Assembly (NCBI GenBank): GCA_902462295.1
Contig: CABQAZ010000018.1
Location: forward strand, 1-28,317
Reading direction: 5' to 3'
Origin: an uncultured Clostridium sp.
GTDB lineage: Bacteria > Bacillota > Clostridia > TANB77 > CAG-508
DNA: 28,317 nucleotides
Both the position numbers and the translations under genes were made by a program. Within the stretch, counting starts at the first letter, position 1. Each line of letters starts with the position of its first letter. The notes under the pieces are model-generated. The model did not search any database. It saw only the letters and a program-made list of their open reading frames with translations, and was not told where the DNA came from. Positions 23,801 through 28,317 of the stretch are shown one piece after another.

Positions 23801-25762
23801 TTAATAATTCGTTATTAATACTTCTTTTGTAATTTGATTTTTATTTTTCAAATGATAATTTGAATTGCTATAATTATAATTTAAATTATGTATATTATAT
23901 TGATTTTCTATAGCCCAATTTATTAGCATTTCATTTTTAAGCCCTTTATGTTCAGTTACATTTGAAAGTGCAAATTTTATCCCATATTTGGTCACTTCAT
24001 TTAGATATTTTAATAATTCCTCTTCCTTCTTTTCATTCCAACCATCATTTTCATTATAACTAGCATTTCCTAAATAATAAGGCGGATCAAAATAACAAAA
24101 ATCATTGCAAGTCAACGAATCTAGTTTGAATTTCTTGTAATCTGTATTAATAAACGAAATATTTTTAACAACTAATTTTCTGCAGAATTCCAATAGATTT
24201 TTCCTAATTGAACTATTAAAATCTCTTTTTCCAACAGGTATATTATATTCGCCATTACTATTAAATCTAATTTGATGATTAAAAGCATAAATTACTAAAG
24301 TCAAAAATATAAAATCTCTTTCACTTGAATCTTTCATATGGTTATAGTCATCTCTTAATTTTAAGTAATATGGTTTATTATATTTTCCAAGCCCTGAAGA
24401 ACTATTTTCTCCATAAAATTTATATCCGTTTTTATAAGTATTACTTAAATTGTATCTCTCGATAATTGAATCTAGTTTATTCACAATTTCCATATAATCA
24501 TAGTTTTTAAAAAGGTTTAGTATTCTAATTAAATTAGTTTCTTTATCTATTGCTATTATTTTATTTGCATTACTATTAACAGCAACATTTGCACCACCAC
24601 AAAAGAAATCCACAAATGTATCTATTTTTTTTGGAAATATTTTTTCAAACTGTGGTAATAGTTTATACTTTCCCCCAGTGTAATTTAATGGAGATTTTGC
24701 AAAGTTATTATTATCTTCTAATTGAATTTGGCTTTTCTCACCAACTTCTGATGTTTCGCATAAAAATAATCTTTCTTTATGGTCTATTGAAGTACTTTTT
24801 CCAGTAGTAAAATTATTATAAGATTGCTCAAATACTTTAACTTTTCCTTTTTTCTCTAATATTTCTTTAATTTGCAAATCTGATATTTTTGCATTACTCC
24901 TACTATTAGACTTGTCACCAGTATTGTTATAAGATACTAAAATATATTTGCAATTACAATTTTTGATTAAATCAGCAAAAGCTTCTACTGCTTTATTTGT
25001 ACAATACTTACTTTTTAAATTAGTTCTGTCCATTTTTTTTGCAACACCATATACTTGTGGTTTATTCCAAACTGCAACATTTTCCAACAAATGATATGCA
25101 TCGCAATATTGTCTTGAATTATATGGAGGATCAATATAAACTAAATCAGCTTTTACTTCTTTTATAAACTCATTTGCATCTTTATTGCTAATGTGTGATT
25201 TTACTTCTCCATTTTTATTTATATCAATCATATACATAAAGAATTTATCTTCTATATTTTCAATTTTTCTATAAGCATCATAATGTCCTACTGTATTCGC
25301 TACTCTATCCATTGAATATATTAGGCTTGTTATTAAAATACTTCTTTCTCTTTCATTAATTCTTCCATCATTATATTTTTTGTCTATATCATCCCTTATA
25401 TGTCCAATTTTCATACAATCATTGCTACTAAAATATGTATCACTAAAGTTCTGTGAAAAATAATTTTCTTCATGAATTTCCATAGCATTATATTTATTTA
25501 TTATATTTTCTATCTTTTCGATATCAACTTTAACAGGTTCATAAAAAGCTTTATAACTATAGCAATTTGACTTTAAATAGTCATTAAAATAAACATCTTT
25601 TCCTTTTTTTAGAAATAAATCTCCTACAACTCCTGTTCCAGCAAATACGTCTATAACAGATTTAATATTACTACAATTTTCATTAACTGTCTTTTCTATA
25701 AAATTCAATAATTTATATTTACTTCCTAAATATCTTCTATTATTTATATCTAGCTTTCTCAT
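23801..25762 (-). CDS. Two-domain DNA adenine methyltransferase of a type IIS system
   Basis: A 653-residue fusion of two D12-class N6-adenine methylases, the layout of M.FokI. Domain 1: RRYLGSKYKLL (9-19), DVFAGTGVVG (38-47) and DLVYIDPPYNSRQYC with DPPY at 211-214. Domain 2: LNYTGGKYKLLPQF (359-372), VDFFCGGANV near 384-393 and FCYFDPPYYLGNASY with DPPY at 559-562. The two domains differ in sequence, as needed to methylate one adenine on each strand of an asymmetric site. The gene is downstream of its AlwI-family endonuclease but behind a terminator and with its own promoter. AAAGGA lies 12 bases before the ATG, a somewhat long gap. Confidence 0.9.
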   Translation of the reverse strand: MRKLDINNRRYLGSKYKLLNFIEKTVNENCSNIKSVIDVFAGTGVVGDLFLKKGKDVYFNDYLKSNCYSYKAFYEPVKVDIEKIENIINKYNAMEIHEENYFSQNFSDTYFSSNDCMKIGHIRDDIDKKYNDGRINERERSILITSLIYSMDRVANTVGHYDAYRKIENIEDKFFMYMIDINKNGEVKSHISNKDANEFIKEVKADLVYIDPPYNSRQYCDAYHLLENVAVWNKPQVYGVAKKMDRTNLKSKYCTNKAVEAFADLIKNCNCKYILVSYNNTGDKSNSRSNAKISDLQIKEILEKKGKVKVFEQSYNNFTTGKSTSIDHKERLFLCETSEVGEKSQIQLEDNNNFAKSPLNYTGGKYKLLPQFEKIFPKKIDTFVDFFCGGANVAVNSNANKIIAIDKETNLIRILNLFKNYDYMEIVNKLDSIIERYNLSNTYKNGYKFYGENSSSGLGKYNKPYYLKLRDDYNHMKDSSERDFIFLTLVIYAFNHQIRFNSNGEYNIPVGKRDFNSSIRKNLLEFCRKLVVKNISFINTDYKKFKLDSLTCNDFCYFDPPYYLGNASYNENDGWNEKKEEELLKYLNEVTKYGIKFALSNVTEHKGLKNEMLINWAIENQYNIHNLNYNYSNSNYHLKNKNQITKEVLITNY

Positions 25763-25803
25763 ACGTTTAACATTTCCTTTCTAGGCATCTAATGCACACT
25801 AGA

Positions 25804-25832
25804 ATTATAACAATAAAAAAAGAGTTTTTCAA
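25804..25832 (-). promoter_or_regulatory. Methylase promoter overlapping the endonuclease terminator
   Basis: Minus strand: TTGAAA (25827-25832), 17-base spacer, TATAAT (25804-25809). The -35 box is made of the terminator loop and stem, and the spacer contains the stem's T run. The start codon is 42 bases downstream of the -10. Confidence 0.65.
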
Positions 25833-25841
25833 CTCTTTTTT
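25816..25841. terminator. Terminator between endonuclease and methylase genes
   Basis: AAAAAAGAGTT (25816-25826) and AACTCTTTTTT (25831-25841) form an 11-base stem with a TTTC loop, with T runs on both strands. It lies 35 bases after the endonuclease stop. Confidence 0.8.
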
Positions 25842-25876
25842 ATAAATTATTAATTTTTATACCTATTGTATACATT

Positions 25877-27985
25877 TTACATAATATTACTTATAAGTTT
25901 ATCTCTCCAATTTATGTCAAAACTTGTTTTTTCAGTTTCAAATAAGCCTCTTACCTTATCAATAATTTCATCATATTCATTTGATTTATCCATTAAATTA
26001 ATAATTTCATCATTATTAATTGGCATAATAATTACATTGTCAGTAAATTTATCCTTATACACTGTTGATTGAAGTGGAACTGAGGCAACTGCTTTCCAAA
26101 TATTTATTGTATTAAAATCAAATTTATCAGCAATAAAAAATGTAATTACATTTCTACTTGTATTATTAATTTCCTCTTCTATTTTAAGATTTATAGAATG
26201 TCGCAATACAGGTTCCCATTCTCCTCTCTTTTGACTATTTGCGTTCATCAAAGTTGCTTCAAGCATTATAACTTTATTATTTTCATAAATAACTATATCC
26301 CCTTGACCACCACCAGCATGAATAATTGGCTCAAAATTAGCTGACATCGTTAAGTTATAGCTCTCTAACAAATTGATTTTCTTTCCCGTAAAATAATACC
26401 ATGCAATACCAACTATGTATTCATAAATTGTGGGAACTGTAGCTTCTGTGCTTACAATGTTTTTTATTATTTTATCATTATTTCTATCTTTGAAGAGCTT
26501 TAATATTTCTTTTACTCTTTCTATTGGATACACTTTATCAATATATATATTAAACTCTTTTCTTCGTTTGTCTGCAATAATTTTTGGAATTTCACTTATA
26601 CTTTTTCCATTAAATTCGCTCTGAATTTCAATTATAATGTTATCTATATCTTTAACAGCCAAATTCAATATATCACATAAAGATTTTACTGTACAAAAAT
26701 AACTTTTAATACCTTCCTCATAATCATCATAACCCCCATAATTACTCTTTAACTCTTTTGATATGTTTCCCAAAATTTTATCTTTCAAATGCTCTTCTTT
26801 AAGTATACACTTAAGTAATTCTTTATATGCTAACTCAACATAACCTTTGTCAAAGCTAATTATTCCTGTAGCTTTAAATATTCGTTTTGTTGTGTCAGAA
26901 TATTCATGTATGCAATCAAGTTGTTTTGATTTCATAAATATGACATATAGATTTTTATTGATATTTCCTGTGAAAATCGTTTTGTATTTTTCTATAAATT
27001 CTTTTGGATTGGGTCTCATACCTGTTCTAATATTAAACATATTTTTACCTCCACCAAAAGCCTTATTTAAAACATCTTTTTCATTTTCAAAAAATGTTAA
27101 CAATCTATCTAATGTGTTAAAATCTTTTTTTATATTAAAATTATATAAAAAATTATAAAATTTCCAATATACTTCGATTTGCTTTTGACTTTTTTGATTT
27201 GTAAAAGTTCTCCAGAAAATTTGCTTTTCAATTAAGTTATTAATATTTAATTCTTGTGGAACATTAACTTCAGTACTATTAACAATATCACCAATTTGAT
27301 AATTATCTATAAACTGATCTATTTTTCCAACTTCTTTATAAGGATTAAAACCTTGTACAATTTCAAGAAAAGTATTTTCTGATATCCTATCCTTTTTTAT
27401 TAACATATATAATCCCATACAGAATGGTGAATAATATTTTTTACCATATTTATCAAATATTCTTAATTTCAATAATTGTCTTAAATATATTATATTTATA
27501 TTGTCTATTGGTAGTATCCTTTCTAATCTATCTTTTTTTAATTTACTTGAATCAAGTAATAAATCTCCAACTTTGGATATAATACGATTAGAATCTGCAA
27601 AACCTAGTTTTACAAGATTGTTTGTATAGTGTCTTGCTCTATCTTCAATCCCCTTGTCAAACTTTTTTAAAATTTCTGGATAATTAATCAAAAGATATTC
27701 AACATCATTAGACTCTATAGCCTTTTTACAATCTGGATGTTTTTCAATCTCTTCAATAAGCTTATCATATGGTTCATGCTGTTTAAAAACTTCAGGTGAT
27801 AGTTCAATAGCTCTGTGATAAAATTTAAACTGAGCTAAGCTACTAGGAACAGTATTCCATGAACTTTTTTCCTTAGTTGTAACCTCTTCTAAAATTGATA
27901 TATATCCCTGAAAAGCACTTATAACATCATTTCTTCTTCCATTAGTATCCATTAAATTAAATATCTGATTCTCTTTTACTTTCAT
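25877..27985 (-). CDS. AlwI/N.BstNBI-family type IIS restriction endonuclease
   Basis: A 702-residue protein. The N-terminal 500 residues are the helical DNA-recognition part of the family (DKYGKKYYSPFCMGLYMLIK near 195, and a FKATGIISFDKGYVEL wing). The C-terminal nuclease shows VPTIYEYIVGIAWYYF, then HAGGGQGDIVIYENNKVIML from 556, EATLMNANSQKRGEWEPVLR and H596. Asp563, Glu576 and Glu589 are spaced 13 and 13, the same spacing as the catalytic acids of BstNBI/BspD6I as I recall that sequence. Members recognise asymmetric sites such as GGATC or GAGTC and cut a few bases away; some cut one strand. AAAGGAG precedes the ATG. The fused two-domain methylase next to it agrees with an asymmetric site. 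Confidence 0.85.
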   Translation of the reverse strand: MKVKENQIFNLMDTNGRRNDVISAFQGYISILEEVTTKEKSSWNTVPSSLAQFKFYHRAIELSPEVFKQHEPYDKLIEEIEKHPDCKKAIESNDVEYLLINYPEILKKFDKGIEDRARHYTNNLVKLGFADSNRIISKVGDLLLDSSKLKKDRLERILPIDNINIIYLRQLLKLRIFDKYGKKYYSPFCMGLYMLIKKDRISENTFLEIVQGFNPYKEVGKIDQFIDNYQIGDIVNSTEVNVPQELNINNLIEKQIFWRTFTNQKSQKQIEVYWKFYNFLYNFNIKKDFNTLDRLLTFFENEKDVLNKAFGGGKNMFNIRTGMRPNPKEFIEKYKTIFTGNINKNLYVIFMKSKQLDCIHEYSDTTKRIFKATGIISFDKGYVELAYKELLKCILKEEHLKDKILGNISKELKSNYGGYDDYEEGIKSYFCTVKSLCDILNLAVKDIDNIIIEIQSEFNGKSISEIPKIIADKRRKEFNIYIDKVYPIERVKEILKLFKDRNNDKIIKNIVSTEATVPTIYEYIVGIAWYYFTGKKINLLESYNLTMSANFEPIIHAGGGQGDIVIYENNKVIMLEATLMNANSQKRGEWEPVLRHSINLKIEEEINNTSRNVITFFIADKFDFNTINIWKAVASVPLQSTVYKDKFTDNVIIMPINNDEIINLMDKSNEYDEIIDKVRGLFETEKTSFDINWRDKLISNIM

Positions 27986-28071
27986 AATAACTCCTTTAAT
28001 AATTATCGTTAATTTTTAATCTATTTCTTTTTTAACACATTAATTCTATTATAATTTAAAATGACATATAT

Positions 28072-28100
28072 ATTTTATCACAAAAAACTATTTTAGACAA
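28072..28100 (-). promoter_or_regulatory. Candidate promoter of the AlwI-family endonuclease gene
   Basis: Minus strand: TTGTCT (28095-28100), 17-base spacer, TAAAAT (28072-28077). It gives a leader of about 80 bases. Both boxes are weaker than those of the methylase promoter. Confidence 0.5.
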
Positions 28101-28229
28101 TTTTTAGAAAACAACTCTAGGAAATTTTTATATATTTTATAGTAAAAAAGAAACTAGTTTTTATCATTTTCTTACATCTTTGATATATATTATATATACT
28201 TTTCTTTTTTTAAACAAGTGAACAAAAAA

Positions 28230-28255
28230 ATAACAGACAATTTCTTATCTGTTAT
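28230..28255. terminator. Terminator of a gene entering from the right
   Basis: ATAACAGA (28230-28237) and TCTGTTAT (28248-28255) form a perfect 8-base stem with a 10-base loop. On the minus strand it is followed by a run of seven T, so it ends leftward transcription from beyond the window; the plus strand has a shorter T run. Confidence 0.75.
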
Positions 28256-28316
28256 CTTTTATTGGCTCGTTTGACACTTCCGTTTGCGAAAAATATGAGC
28301 CTGTATTTATAATCGT
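28245..28316 (-). CDS. C-terminal end of an unknown protein (cut by window edge)
   Basis: The minus-strand frame ends TGSYFSQTEVSNEPIKDNR and stops with TAA at 28245-28247, inside the terminator stem loop, as is usual for the last gene before a terminator. Another frame is also open over these 70 bases (ending FFANGSVKRANKR), so the frame choice is uncertain. The family is not recognised. Confidence 0.35.
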   Translation of the reverse strand, partial: TIINTGSYFSQTEVSNEPIKDNR

Positions 28317-28317
28317 A

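Noticed and set aside
1..28317. CRISPR array, tRNA or rRNA gene, riboswitch
   Set aside because: No regularly spaced direct repeats, no cloverleaf-like segment and no conserved rRNA or riboswitch core were seen by eye; a covariance-model scan was not possible here.

Overview
The window is a strongly AT-rich stretch from a low-GC Gram-positive bacterium, most likely a clostridial Firmicute. The support is AGGAGG-type ribosome binding sites a few bases before most starts, sigma-A-like TTGACA/TATAAT promoters, hairpin plus T-run terminators, ordinary use of TGA as stop, and a Tn916-type tyrosine integrase. Apart from the integrase and a few fragments, nearly every gene belongs to or sits among DNA restriction, modification or other anti-phage families, so this reads as a defense island on an integrated or once-integrated element.

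Layout, left to right. 1-152: tail of a plus-strand gene and a two-way terminator. 168-3386 (minus): a 1072-residue protein with an N-terminal Schlafen-type AlbA_2 domain. 3639-4838 (plus): tyrosine integrase, followed by repeats that look like integrase arm sites. 5.1-6.9 kb: a graveyard of broken genes, with a stop-interrupted membrane ORF, a PIN-like DUF4935 gene, the C-terminus of an MmeI-type methyltransferase and a scrap of an AAA15-type ATPase. 6971-10231 (minus): a type II system made of an m5C methyltransferase, a small XRE regulator, a Bsp6I-family endonuclease and a second PD-(D/E)XK-like protein overlapping it. 10608-12386 (minus): a GmrSD-type (DUF262 plus HNH) type IV nuclease. 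12694-21047 (minus): an apparent operon hsdS (half size), hsdM, hsdR, an Mrr-nSTAND3 ATPase, a DUF7004-like small protein and a SAM methyltransferase, driven by a near-consensus promoter at 21071-21099. 21224-23696 (minus): a three-gene unit with a DUF2207-like multi-pass membrane protein, a second membrane protein and a frameshifted small protein. 23801-27985 (minus): a type IIS system with a two-domain adenine methyltransferase and an AlwI/BstNBI-family endonuclease. 28245-28317: end of another minus-strand gene with its terminator.

How the parts work together: at least three complete restriction-modification systems (m5C type II, type I, type IIS m6A) sit next to proteins of modification-sensing or modification-independent type (GmrSD, Mrr-STAND, AlbA_2). 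Each block has its own regulation. A 13-base motif is shared by the leaders of the m5C methylase and of its regulator gene, and the type IIS methylase appears to have its own promoter inside the terminator of its endonuclease gene. The best candidates for undescribed biology are the DUF2207 membrane trio, the AlbA_2 protein, the second nuclease of the Bsp6I-like system and the type I/nSTAND3 composite operon.
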